Assembly (NCBI RefSeq): GCF_900129555.1
Contig: NZ_FQWC01000003.1
Coordinates: 586,837-650,836, forward strand
Length of the DNA stretch: 64,000 bases
Source: Flavobacterium defluvii
GTDB lineage: Bacteria > Bacteroidota > Bacteroidia > Flavobacteriales > Flavobacteriaceae
Direction: 5' to 3'
In this document: in pieces, positions 26,559 through 35,924 of the stretch
Layout of the letters: the number at the start of each line of letters is the position of its first letter
Position numbering within the stretch: the stretch's first letter is position 1
Program-made: the position numbers and the translations under genes
Notes under the pieces: generated by a model
Told to the model about the DNA's origin: nothing
Seen by the model: only the letters and a program-made list of their open reading frames with translations
The model's database searches: none

Positions 26559-28574
26559 ATGAAAATTAAAATTTTTAGTCTGGCAGTTCTATTATTGTTT
26601 ATCTCAAAAACAGCTGCACAGGAATTTAAACTAGGAAAAGTTACTATTGAGGAACTAAAAGAAAAAAGACATTCTATAGATACAGCAGCAGTTGCTGCAA
26701 TTCTATATAAAAAAGGAAGTGCTAGATTAGACTATAATCAAAACGATGGCTTTGTTTTAACAACTGAAGTCGAAACTCGTATTAAAATATACAAAAAAGA
26801 GGGCTATACTTATGCTAATCAAACAATTGGTTATTCTGTTTTAGGAAACTCAAAAGAAAGCATTCAAATAACAGATGCCAATACTTTTAATTTAGTAAAT
26901 GGAAAAATTGAAAAAACGAAGCTTAAAAGCGATGGAATATTTGACGAGTCAGTAAATAAATTTTTAGGCAGAAAAAAAATTACAATGCCTGGCATTGTTG
27001 AAGGGTCTGTGATTGAATTTAGATATGTAGTTAAATCTCCTTACGTATCATGGATGCGTGACTGGAATTTTCAATATGCGATTCCTGTAAACCATTCAGA
27101 ATTTACAACTTACATACCTGAATATTACGTTTATAATGTAATGCAGAAAGGATATGTTTTTCCAAAAGTTACAAAAGACAGAAAGAGTGCTTCAATCATT
27201 TTAACGAGTAAAGAAAGACCTGATGCCCGTGGAAATGGTGGGGCAACTTCTTTTTCTCAGGATAAAATAGATTATTTTGAAGACAAAACTAATTATGTAA
27301 TTGATAATGTGCCAGCAATAAAAGAGGAATCTTTTGTAAACAACATTGATAATTACAGAGCGGCGTTGTCTTACGAATTGTCAGTTGTTAAGTGGCCAAA
27401 CACACCAATTAAGTCATATTCATCGGATTGGAACTCTGTTGTTAAAACAATTTATGATTATGATGATTTTGGTCAAGAGTTAAATAAAACTGGTTATTTT
27501 GAGGAAGATATAAAAGCTGTTTTAGCAGGAACAAATACATCTGATGAGAAAATATTGGCACTTTTGAACTATGTTAAATCAAGAGTAAAGTGGGACGAAT
27601 ATGAAAGATATACTTGTGATAAAGGTGTAAAAAAAGCATATCAGGAAAAAGTTGGTAATTGTGCAGAGATAAACCTTATGCTTACTGCCATGTTAAGATA
27701 TGCAGGTTTTACAGCAAACCCGGTTTTAGTGAGTACACGTTCAAACGGAATTCCTTTATTTCCTAACAGAACGGCATTTAATTATGTAATTGCGGCGGTA
27801 GAAACTCCAAACGGAAATATTTTACTTGATGCAACAGATAAATTCTCGACACCAAATACTTTACCATTAAGAGTATTAAACTGGAATGGTCGTTTAATTA
27901 GAAAAGACGGGACTTCTGAAGAAGTAAATTTAATGCCTACAAAAATTTCTGGTGATAATGTATTTATGAATTATGCTATAGATGCAGAAGGTAAAGTTAC
28001 AGGAAAAACCAGAAGACAGTATACTGATTACAATGCTATGATTACAAGAGACAATATCAGTAATTTAAAAGAAGAAGAATACCTTGAAAAATTAGAAAAC
28101 AAACATAACAAAATTGAAATTAGCGATTACTCTAAAACCAACGAGAAAGATATTCTGCAGCCTATTATAGAAACATACTCTTTTGCCGGAACAAATTTAT
28201 GTGAACTTATTGGCGGGAAAATTTATGTAAATCCGATGTTGTTTTTTACAGAAGACAAAAACCCGTTTACACAAGAAGTTAGAGAATATCCAGTAGATTT
28301 TAGTTATCCTTTTGCTGATAAATACAATATTACAATTCAAATTCCCGAAGGTTTTACAGTTGAAACTTTACCGGCTCCAACGGTTGTTACTATGGAAGAT
28401 AATCTGGGAACTTTTAAATTTAATATCGCAGCAAATGGGAATTCTTTGCAATTGTCAGTTTTACATCAAATCAACGAAGCAATTGTATCAGCAGAAAAAT
28501 ACGAAATGCTAAAAGATTATTATAAGGCAATGGTGGCTAAAGAAACCGAGAAAATAGTTTTAAAAAGAATATAA
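26559..28574 (+). CDS. DUF3857/transglutaminase-fold protein, array copy 2 (His replaced)
   Basis: A 671-residue exported protein with the same layout as copy 1 but more closely related to copies 3 and 4 (all share the mature start LGKVT(I/V)xEL). Cys368 (VGNCAEIN) and Asp424 (LLDATDKF) are kept, but the catalytic His position is Tyr409 (FNYVIA). Spacing from Cys to Tyr (41) and Tyr to Asp (15) matches copy 1 (43 and 15), which supports the position assignment. It therefore probably lacks normal transglutaminase or peptidase activity. Two bases separate it from the pseudogene. Confidence 0.85.
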   Translation: MKIKIFSLAVLLLFISKTAAQEFKLGKVTIEELKEKRHSIDTAAVAAILYKKGSARLDYNQNDGFVLTTEVETRIKIYKKEGYTYANQTIGYSVLGNSKESIQITDANTFNLVNGKIEKTKLKSDGIFDESVNKFLGRKKITMPGIVEGSVIEFRYVVKSPYVSWMRDWNFQYAIPVNHSEFTTYIPEYYVYNVMQKGYVFPKVTKDRKSASIILTSKERPDARGNGGATSFSQDKIDYFEDKTNYVIDNVPAIKEESFVNNIDNYRAALSYELSVVKWPNTPIKSYSSDWNSVVKTIYDYDDFGQELNKTGYFEEDIKAVLAGTNTSDEKILALLNYVKSRVKWDEYERYTCDKGVKKAYQEKVGNCAEINLMLTAMLRYAGFTANPVLVSTRSNGIPLFPNRTAFNYVIAAVETPNGNILLDATDKFSTPNTLPLRVLNWNGRLIRKDGTSEEVNLMPTKISGDNVFMNYAIDAEGKVTGKTRRQYTDYNAMITRDNISNLKEEEYLEKLENKHNKIEISDYSKTNEKDILQPIIETYSFAGTNLCELIGGKIYVNPMLFFTEDKNPFTQEVREYPVDFSYPFADKYNITIQIPEGFTVETLPAPTVVTMEDNLGTFKFNIAANGNSLQLSVLHQINEAIVSAEKYEMLKDYYKAMVAKETEKIVLKRI

Positions 28575-28576
28575 GT

Positions 28577-30491
28577 ATGAAAATTTCAAGTTCAGTAATT
28601 GTTTTGTTTTTCCTTTTTATTATCAAGGTACAATCTCAAACTTACGAATTAGGGAAAGTAACTATTGCTGAACTTGAAGAAAAAATGCATCCTCTTGATT
28701 CTGGTGCTGTCGCAGCAATTTTATTTTGCAAAGGAGTTTCTAAAATAGATGACAGCGATTCAGAAAATACGGTCCAGATGCGAATAAAAATCTACAGAAA
28801 AGAAGGTTATGACTGGGCAAATGCCCAGTTTGCGTTTCTAGCAGGAAAATTAAACACAATCAGCTTAACAGATGTCTTCACATACAATTTAATAGACGGA
28901 AAGATTGTAAAATCTAAACTCAAACCTGAAAGCGAGTTTATAGAAAAAAACAATATAATATTATTGGATAAAGAAAATTACTTTCCCAGATGTAAAAGAA
29001 GGTTCAATTATCGAATATAAGGTTAAAAGTTATGGCGGTGGTATTCGGGATTGGAGTTTCCAAAAAAGCATTCCGGTTAATTATTCAGAATTTAAAACTA
29101 TAATTCCTGATGCTTTTACTTTTAAGAAAAATGTTACTGGTTTTTTTGTTCCAAAAGTAAGTACAAAGATAGCATCGAATACATATCATTATTTAGCACA
29201 TGAAACAACCTATTCTCTTGAGAACCTTCCTGCAATGAGAGACGAGAGTTATGTTAATAATATAAAAAATTATTGTGCTTCTATTTCTCACGAACTTGAA
29301 ACCATATCTATTCCGGGAACATTTTTTAAATCCTTTTCTACAAATTGGCCGGCTGTAGCCAAAACAATTTATGAGTATGAAGATTTTGGTCCTGAATTAA
29401 ATAAAACAGGATATTTTGAAGAAGATATAAAACTTCTTTTAGAAGGAAAAATAAAGCCTGAAGATAAAATGACAGCAATTCTTAGTCATGTAAAAAACAA
29501 TGTAAAATGGAATAATTACGTAGGATATGGATGTGACAAAGGTGTAAGAAAAGCTTATAAAGAAAAAATAGGAAATTGTGCTGACATTAATTTAATGCTT
29601 ACTGCCATGCTCCGTTACTCAGGTTTAGAAGCAAATCCAGTTTTAATAAGCACTAGATCTAACGGTATTAATTTTTTTCCGAGTACCGAAGGTTTTAATT
29701 ATGTAATAGCAGGTGTTCAAACTCCAACAGGAATAGCTTTATTAGATGCTACCGATGAATTTTCAACAATAAATGTGTTGCCATTAAGAGATTTAAACTG
29801 GATAGGAAGATTAATTCGAAATGACGGAACTTCTGAAACCGTAGATTTAATGCCTAAAAAAAACTCAAACGATCTAATTTCTATGGGTTTTGATGTTAAA
29901 GCAGATGGGAGCATAGAAGGAAAAGCTAGAAGGCAATATTAAGATTATAATGCATTTAACTTTAGACAAAAAATATCTAAAGAAAATGAAGAAACTTATA
30001 TTGAAAAATTTGAGAATGAAAGTGGAAAAATCGAAATAAGTAATTATAAAAGAACTAATCAGAATGAAGTTTCAGAGCCTGTATCAGAATCATTTTCTTT
30101 TAAAGGAACAAATCTTTCTGAAATAATAGGAGATAAAATATATATAAATCCAATGCTATTTTTCTTAAACGAAAAAAATCCTTTTAAACAAGAAAAAAGA
30201 GAATATCCGGTTGATTTTGGATTTCCTTTTGCAAAGCGCTATGCTATTACTATCACACTACCAGATAATTTCGAAGTAGAAAACCTGCCTAAGTCCTTAG
30301 GTCTGATTATGGAAGATAATTTGGGAGTTTTTAAATTTGATGTTGCCGTTGTGGATAAAAAAATACAATTATCAATGATACATCAAATCAACGAAGCAAT
30401 ATTTCCGGTAGATAAATACGAAATGCTTAAGGAATACTATAAAACGATGATTGCAAAGCAGACTGAAAAAATAGTTTTAAAACGAATATGA
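28577..30491 (+). pseudogene. DUF3857/transglutaminase-fold pseudogene, array copy 3
   Basis: Two separate lesions break an otherwise alignable paralogue of copy 2. First, the reading frame shifts between 28966 and 28977: the ORF runs into ENYFPRCKRR and a stop at 29020, while the neighbouring frame reads KITFPDVKEGSIIEY, matching KITMPGIVEGSVIEF of copy 2 (a net +1, equivalent to one inserted or two lost bases in an A-rich run). Second, an in-frame TAA at 29940-29942 replaces the residue after RRQY. The rest reads on to 30491. Cys (GNCADIN), Tyr (FNYVIA) and Asp (LLDATDEF) positions match copy 2. Confidence 0.88.
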
Positions 30492-32485
30492 AAATAAAAT
30501 CTTCAAGTTTATTAATACTTCTGTTATTACTTTTATTTGTTTCCAAAACCAATTCTCAAAATTATCAATTAGGAAAAGTTACAGTTGCTGAACTTAACGA
30601 AAAAGTACATCCAACAGACAGCAGTGCTGCTGCGGCTATTTTGTTTAAAAAAGGACGAACGTATTTTAGTTATAATAAAGATGTTGGGTTCTCCGCCAAT
30701 CATGTCTGCGAAGTCAAAATCAAAATTTATAAAAAAGAAGGTTTGAAATGGGCCGATCAAAAAGTTCGTTTTTACATTGGATATGACAACTTAAATGAAG
30801 ATCGATTAGAGTTTTCGGATGCGGTAACTTACAATCTTGAAAATGGTGTTATTGTAAAAACAAAACTTGAAAACCAAGGCTCATTTAAGAAAAAGATAAA
30901 TAAATACTGGAAGGAAAAAGCCATTACACTGCCAAATGTAAAAGTTGGTTCTGTAATTGAATATAAATATATTTTAAAGTCGGAGAATATTGTAAAGTTT
31001 CCTGACTTTGATATTCAATATGAAATCCCGGTAAATTATTTTTATTATAAAACAGAAATTCCGGAGTTTTATATTTATAAACCCATTTTAGTTGGAGGAA
31101 TCCCGCTTGAAACGGAAAGTAAATTTGTTACGGGAAGTCAAACTTATGATAACCAATATAATCAGACAAATTCATTTTCATACCGACAAATCGATGCCTT
31201 TTATTCAGGAAAAAATGTTTCTGCCTTGACAGAAGAACCTTTTGTAAATAATATTGAAAATTACAGAGGACAAATTAAACATGAATTAGAAAGAGTCCGC
31301 ATGCCGGAACAGCCGGTTAAAGATTACGCTCTGACTTGGGAAGGAGTTGCTAAGACCATTTTTAATGATAATAGTTTTGGAAAAGAACTTACTCAAAATA
31401 ATTTTTTGATTGATGATGTAAAGCGTTTGCTTGGAAATGTCGAATCACAAAACGAACGATTAAATCTAGTTTTTACTTACGTTCAAAACAGAATGAACTG
31501 GAATGAAATCAATGATTATTATACAGACAAAGGTGTTCAAAAAGCATATGCAGATCAAACAGGTAATGTCGCTGAAATAAACTTTATTCTAATAAATATG
31601 CTAAAACTGGCTGGAATAGATGCAAATCCGGTTTTAGTAAGTACAATAGAAAATGGACTTCCGGTTTATCCAACCAGAACAGGATTTAATTATGTTATTG
31701 CTGCTGCCGAAATTGATGGAAAGCAAATTTTACTTGATGCAACACACAAATATACATCGCCAAATATTCTGCCCCTAAATGTTTTAAACTGGAAAGGGAG
31801 ATTAATTAAAAAAGACGGAACTTCAATAGAAATAGATTTAGAGCCTTCATCTCCATCCAGAGAAAATTTTAATATGCTTGTAAAAATAGATAATGAAGGA
31901 AAAATGAATGGTCAGGTTAGAATTTTGCGTACAGATTATGACGCGTATAGATTTAGAGTTGAAAACAGTGGTAAAACTCAGGGTAGTTATTTAGAGAAAT
32001 TTGAAGAACAATTGGGTAATTTAAATATTTCAAACTATAAAATAGAAAATCAAAAGTCGAACATCAAAGATCCAATTATTGAAACTTTTGCATTTATATC
32101 AAATAGCCAGTCGGAAATTATTGGCGGAAAAATATTTTTAAATCCGTTATTGTTTTTTACTAGAACAAAAAATCCTTTTAATCAGGAAGTAAGAACAATG
32201 CCTGTTTATTTTGGTTATAAATCTCAGGAAAAATATAATATTAATTTAGAAATTCCTGAAGGTTATACGATCGAATCAATGCCTTCGAAAATTAAAGTTG
32301 CATCAGAAAATAATGATTTGGTATATACGCTGAATTTCCTTTCAGAAGGAAACAAAATTCAAATAAACTGCACAAATGAAATTAACAATAGTATTTTTGC
32401 TGCTGAGCAATATAAAGGTTTGAAAGATGTTTTTCAAAAAATTATTGCCAGTCAAAATGAAAAAATTGTCCTTAAAAAAATATAA
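30488..32485 (+). CDS. DUF3857/transglutaminase-fold protein, array copy 4 (Cys and His replaced)
   Basis: A 665-residue exported protein with a long signal peptide (residues 1-23) and the same domain order. Its ATG overlaps the pseudogene TGA (ATGA), so coupling with the broken copy upstream persists. The catalytic Cys position is Val361 (GNVAEIN) and the His position is Tyr402 (FNYVIA); Asp417 (LLDATHKY) remains. It should be a pseudo-enzyme, possibly a binding or scaffold protein. Two bases separate it from the MazG-like gene. Confidence 0.85.
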   Translation: MKIKSSSLLILLLLLLFVSKTNSQNYQLGKVTVAELNEKVHPTDSSAAAAILFKKGRTYFSYNKDVGFSANHVCEVKIKIYKKEGLKWADQKVRFYIGYDNLNEDRLEFSDAVTYNLENGVIVKTKLENQGSFKKKINKYWKEKAITLPNVKVGSVIEYKYILKSENIVKFPDFDIQYEIPVNYFYYKTEIPEFYIYKPILVGGIPLETESKFVTGSQTYDNQYNQTNSFSYRQIDAFYSGKNVSALTEEPFVNNIENYRGQIKHELERVRMPEQPVKDYALTWEGVAKTIFNDNSFGKELTQNNFLIDDVKRLLGNVESQNERLNLVFTYVQNRMNWNEINDYYTDKGVQKAYADQTGNVAEINFILINMLKLAGIDANPVLVSTIENGLPVYPTRTGFNYVIAAAEIDGKQILLDATHKYTSPNILPLNVLNWKGRLIKKDGTSIEIDLEPSSPSRENFNMLVKIDNEGKMNGQVRILRTDYDAYRFRVENSGKTQGSYLEKFEEQLGNLNISNYKIENQKSNIKDPIIETFAFISNSQSEIIGGKIFLNPLLFFTRTKNPFNQEVRTMPVYFGYKSQEKYNINLEIPEGYTIESMPSKIKVASENNDLVYTLNFLSEGNKIQINCTNEINNSIFAAEQYKGLKDVFQKIIASQNEKIVLKKI

Positions 32486-32487
32486 TC

Positions 32488-32814
32488 ATGGATTTGAAAA
32501 ATGCACAACTAGATGTTGATACCTGGATAAAAGAACATGGAGTTCGTTACTTTAACGAATTAACCAATATGGCACAGCTTACAGAAGAAGTTGGGGAAGT
32601 AGCCAGAATTATTGCGCGTCGTTACGGAGAACAATCTGAAAAAGAAAGTGATAAGAACAAAGATTTAGGAGAAGAATTGGCAGACGTTGTTTTCGTAGTT
32701 CTATGTTTAGCCAATCAAACAGGAATCGATTTACAAGCCGCTTTCGACAAAAAAATGGACTTAAAATCGGTTAGAGATAAAGATCGTCACAAAAACAATG
32801 ATAAATTGAAATAA
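32488..32814 (+). CDS. MazG-like nucleotide pyrophosphohydrolase
   Basis: A 108-residue single-domain member of the all-alpha NTP pyrophosphohydrolase group. The metal-binding motif EEVGEVARI (about 31-39) and EELADVVFVVLCLANQ (about 65-80) supply the acidic ligands. It should hydrolyse a nucleoside triphosphate to the monophosphate, as a house-cleaning enzyme. It is the last gene of the transglutaminase-fold operon by spacing, although a functional link is not obvious. Confidence 0.85.
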   Translation: MDLKNAQLDVDTWIKEHGVRYFNELTNMAQLTEEVGEVARIIARRYGEQSEKESDKNKDLGEELADVVFVVLCLANQTGIDLQAAFDKKMDLKSVRDKDRHKNNDKLK

Positions 32815-32858
32815 TTGTGAAATATTACTTATAAGTTTTGAATTATGAGTTTTGAATT

Positions 32859-32924
32859 TTGAATTATGAATGGGGAGTGGTAAATTGCGGGGCTGAATTA
32901 TGTTTCTAATCATTCATAATTCAA
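32859..32924. repeat. Inverted repeat of the AATTCACAATT family
   Basis: TTGAATTATGAATG (32859-32872) pairs with CATTCATAATTCAA (32911-32924); AATTCACAACTTACAATT follows at 32922. The sequence is related to the inverted repeats around the four-helix-bundle gene at 23696. Confidence 0.6.
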
Positions 32925-32946
32925 TTCACAACTTACAATTAAAAAA

Positions 32947-34176
32947 ATGAATTTAAAATTAAGAACGAATCCGCAATTCACAATTGATGATTCGCAACTC
33001 AATATCACAGGTTCTAAAAGCGAAACAAACCGTTTATTATTACTAAAAGCATTATTTCCAAATATTACTTTAGCCAATACTTCAAATTCAGACGACAGCG
33101 AAGTAATGCAGAAAGCATTAATTGGTAATGACGAAATTGTTGATATTCACCACGCCGGAACTGCAATGCGTTTCCTGACTGCATATTTTGCTGTAAACGA
33201 AGGCAGAGAAGTTGTTATGACAGGTTCAAGCAGAATGCAGGAACGTCCTATAAAAATTTTAGTTGATGCTTTAAGACAATTGGGAGTTGAGATCTCTTAT
33301 GAAAAAGAAGAAGGTTATCCACCAATTAGAATTAAAGGAAAAAAAGTTACAGCTTCAAAAGTAACTCTGGCGGCAAATGTGAGCAGTCAGTACATTTCGG
33401 CACTTTTATTAATAGCTTCAAAATTAGAAAATGGTTTAGAACTTACTTTAGAAGGAGAAATTACTTCTATTCCATATATCAAAATGACTTTGGCTTTGCT
33501 AAAAGATTTAGACATACAAACAAGTTTTCAAGGAAACGTAATTAAAGTTTATCCAAAACAATTTGTAGAGTCAAAAGAAATGGTGGTAGAATCAGATTGG
33601 AGTTCGGCTTCTTATTTCTTTAGTTTAGTTGCATTATCTGATACTGCAAAAATTACATTAAGCAGTTATAAAGAAAATAGTTTACAAGGAGATTCAGAAT
33701 TAGTTTCACTGTATGAAAAAATGGGTGTAAAAACGACTTTCCAAAACAATAAAATGACTTTGGAAAAAGTAGCTGGATTTAATTATCAGGATGTAAATTT
33801 TGAATTGAATAATACACCAGATATCGCTCAGACTATTGTTGTTACTTGTTTAGGTTTAGGAATTGGATGTCACTTAACCGGACTTCATACTTTAAAAATT
33901 AAAGAAACAGATAGACTTGAAGCTTTAAGAATTGAATTGACAAAATTAGGAGCGAATATTTCTGTAACTAATGATAGTTTAACTTTAGAACGTTCAGAAA
34001 CTATTAATCATGATGTTCATATCGCAACATACAACGATCATCGTATGGCAATGGCATTTGCACCTTTAGCAATAAAAGTTCCAATTATTATCGATGATGC
34101 CGAAGTAGTTTCAAAATCATACCCAGATTTCTGGAACGATTTAAAAGCGTTGAATTTTCAAATTTCAGAATTGTGA
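32947..34176 (+). CDS. aroA: 3-phosphoshikimate 1-carboxyvinyltransferase (EPSP synthase)
   Basis: Joins PEP to shikimate 3-phosphate in the sixth step of chorismate synthesis. The 409-residue protein has TGSKSETNRLLLLKAL (about 20; Lys and Arg contacts), AGTAMRFLTAYFA (about 74; the PEP-site loop, here AGTAMR), RMQERPIKILVDAL (about 99) and LKIKETDRLEALR (about 318). It is a little shorter than E. coli AroA, as usual in Bacteroidota. It lies away from the other aromatic genes of the window. Confidence 0.94.
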   Translation: MNLKLRTNPQFTIDDSQLNITGSKSETNRLLLLKALFPNITLANTSNSDDSEVMQKALIGNDEIVDIHHAGTAMRFLTAYFAVNEGREVVMTGSSRMQERPIKILVDALRQLGVEISYEKEEGYPPIRIKGKKVTASKVTLAANVSSQYISALLLIASKLENGLELTLEGEITSIPYIKMTLALLKDLDIQTSFQGNVIKVYPKQFVESKEMVVESDWSSASYFFSLVALSDTAKITLSSYKENSLQGDSELVSLYEKMGVKTTFQNNKMTLEKVAGFNYQDVNFELNNTPDIAQTIVVTCLGLGIGCHLTGLHTLKIKETDRLEALRIELTKLGANISVTNDSLTLERSETINHDVHIATYNDHRMAMAFAPLAIKVPIIIDDAEVVSKSYPDFWNDLKALNFQISEL

Positions 34177-34186
34177 AATTTTTGAA

Positions 34187-34384
34187 ACCATATAAGTGAT
34201 ATAAGTTCATTTAAATAAAAGCTTAACGTATAGTTTATAAAACATAGCCTCTGGTTTTAACCAGAGGTTTTTTTTATGTGTATCTAAAAGCAAACCCTAC
34301 ATATTTTCAAAACCTGTCGGGTTTAATATATAGAATCTGCATTTAAAAATTGCTGTTAATATGAACTTATATCACTTATATGGT
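34187..34384. repeat. 198-base element with 23-bp perfect terminal inverted repeats
   Basis: The ends 34187-34209 and 34362-34384 are exact reverse complements over 23 bases (left arm begins ACCATATAAGTGATATAAG). Inside are the aroA terminator hairpin and a degenerate CCCGACAG-family hairpin. The same ACATATAAGTGATATAAG core occurs once more at about 22409. There is no ORF; it resembles a MITE. Confidence 0.75.
34248..34275 (+). terminator. aroA terminator inside the repeat element
   Basis: CCTCTGGTT (34248-34256) pairs with AACCAGAGG (34259-34267) and is followed by eight T residues. It is the only strong terminator between aroA and queA. Confidence 0.8.
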
Positions 34385-34458
34385 TCAAAAAAAAACATTT
34401 TTAATGGTTCTCAAAACCTCACAAAATCAAGGACTTTTGAAAATAAAAGCCAAAACAC

Positions 34459-34491
34459 TTGACAACGCCTATCTCACAATCGTATATTTGC
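34459..34491 (+). promoter_or_regulatory. queA promoter
   Basis: TTG (34459-34461), a 21-base spacer, then TATATTTGC (34483-34491), an exact -7 match. The 5' untranslated region would be about 57 bases. Confidence 0.6.
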
Positions 34492-34553
34492 AGGCGATTT
34501 AAAATTTTAGATAAAAAAGTCTAAGATTTATTTTTTAAAATCTAACTTCAAAT

Positions 34554-35603
34554 ATGAAATTATCACACTTCAATTTCAACTTACCGAAAGAACTTTTGGC
34601 TGAATTTCCAGCAGAAAACAGAGACGAATCTCGTTTAATGGTAATTGACCGTAAAAAAAACACAATTGAACATAAAATGTTTAAAGACGTGATCAACTAT
34701 TTTGATGACGGAGACGTTTTAATTTTAAATAATACAAAAGTTTTCCCTGCACGTTTGTACGGAAACAAAGAAAAAACCGGAGCTAGAATTGAAGTTTTCT
34801 TGTTAAGAGAATTAAATTCAGAGCAGCGTTTATGGGATGTTTTAGTAGATCCTGCTAGAAAAATCCGTATTGGTAACAAACTTTATTTTGGCGATGACGA
34901 TTCGTTAGTTGCTGAGGTAATTGACAATACAACATCTCGTGGAAGAACTTTACGTTTTTTATATGATGGTTCTTACGAAGAATTCAGAAACAAATTGACA
35001 GAACTTGGAGAAACTCCAATTCCTAAATACATCAACAGAGATGTAACTCCGGAAGATGCTGAAAGATACCAAACAATCTACGCAAAAGAAGAAGGAGCTG
35101 TAGCAGCGCCAACTGCTGGTTTACACTTTTCAAAACACCTTTTGAAAAAATTAGAAATCAAAGGAGTGAATTTTGCTGAGGTAACTTTACACGTAGGTTT
35201 AGGAACTTTCAATCCAGTTGAGGTTGAGGATTTATCTAAACACAAAATGGATTCTGAGGAGTTAATAATTACTCAAGCAGCTTGTGATATCGTAAACGAA
35301 GGAAAAGCAAAGAAAAAACGTATTTGTGCAGTAGGGACAACTTCTATGCGTGCAATTGAAAGTTCTGTTTCTTCTGCAAATACTTTAAATCCATACGAAG
35401 GATGGACAAATAAATTTATTTTCCCTCCTCACGATTTCAGTATTGCGAACTGTATGATTACAAACTTCCACACACCAAAATCAACATTATTAATGATGAT
35501 TTCTGCTTTCTGTGGTCACGATTTAATGAAAAAAGCATACGAAGAAGCGATCAAAGAAGGATACAAATTCTATTCTTACGGAGACGCGATGTTAATTCTT
35601 TAA
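34554..35603 (+). CDS. queA: S-adenosylmethionine:tRNA ribosyltransferase-isomerase
   Basis: Transfers and isomerises the ribosyl part of SAM onto preQ1 in tRNA, giving epoxyqueuosine. The 349-residue length is standard. Recognisable segments are the start [38 protein letters not shown] (about 60), [14 protein letters not shown] (about 188) and [20 protein letters not shown] (about 300). QueE, an earlier enzyme of the same pathway, is encoded at 59417. Confidence 0.96.
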   Translation: MKLSHFNFNLPKELLAEFPAENRDESRLMVIDRKKNTIEHKMFKDVINYFDDGDVLILNNTKVFPARLYGNKEKTGARIEVFLLRELNSEQRLWDVLVDPARKIRIGNKLYFGDDDSLVAEVIDNTTSRGRTLRFLYDGSYEEFRNKLTELGETPIPKYINRDVTPEDAERYQTIYAKEEGAVAAPTAGLHFSKHLLKKLEIKGVNFAEVTLHVGLGTFNPVEVEDLSKHKMDSEELIITQAACDIVNEGKAKKKRICAVGTTSMRAIESSVSSANTLNPYEGWTNKFIFPPHDFSIANCMITNFHTPKSTLLMMISAFCGHDLMKKAYEEAIKEGYKFYSYGDAMLIL

Positions 35604-35627
35604 TTGGAATTAATTTTTCAATATAAG

Positions 35628-35662
35628 AACCCGACAGTTTTTTAGAAGCTGTCGGGTTTTTT
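35628..35662 (+). terminator. queA terminator, CCCGACAG family
   Basis: AACCCGACAG (35628-35637) pairs with CTGTCGGGTT (35649-35658), followed by six T residues. It is the third member of the CCCGACAG hairpin family in the window. Confidence 0.85.
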
Positions 35663-35664
35663 AT

Positions 35665-35881
35665 TTGTTTCAAGTTTCAGGTTTCAAGTTTGACGTTCGG
35701 TGCGAAATTTAAACGCAAAGTTCGCAAGGATTTTTTGCTCAGTTCTTGTTTACCAAGGTCAAAAAAGTGCAAAGCTTTGCGAACTTAGAGTTCGTAGAGG
35801 TTAACCGAGATAAAAAAACTTGCGTGCTTTGCGGTTAAAACAACAAAGTATATCGACTTGAAACTTTAAACTTGAAACAAA
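35665..35881. repeat. Nested inverted-repeat element upstream of kynU
   Basis: The outer ends TTTGTTTCAAGTTT and AAACTTGAAACAAA are reverse complements, and the inner block AAACGCAAAGTTCGCAAG (35711-35728) is nearly complementary to ACTTGCGTGCTTTGCGG (35819-35834). The inner part belongs to the TTTGCG repeat family. The element fills most of the 321-base queA-kynU gap and contains no ORF. Confidence 0.65.
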
Positions 35882-35924
35882 CCAAACAAATTTTGTTATT
35901 TTAGCAGGCAAAACAAAAAACACA

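Noticed and set aside
28577..30491. Three separate short genes in place of array copy 3
   Set aside because: The pieces align in order with one paralogue; they are fragments of a single pseudogene.
24631..32485. Programmed frameshift or stop read-through in array copy 3
   Set aside because: No heptanucleotide slip site with a downstream stem at the shift, and a second independent stop makes recoding unlikely.
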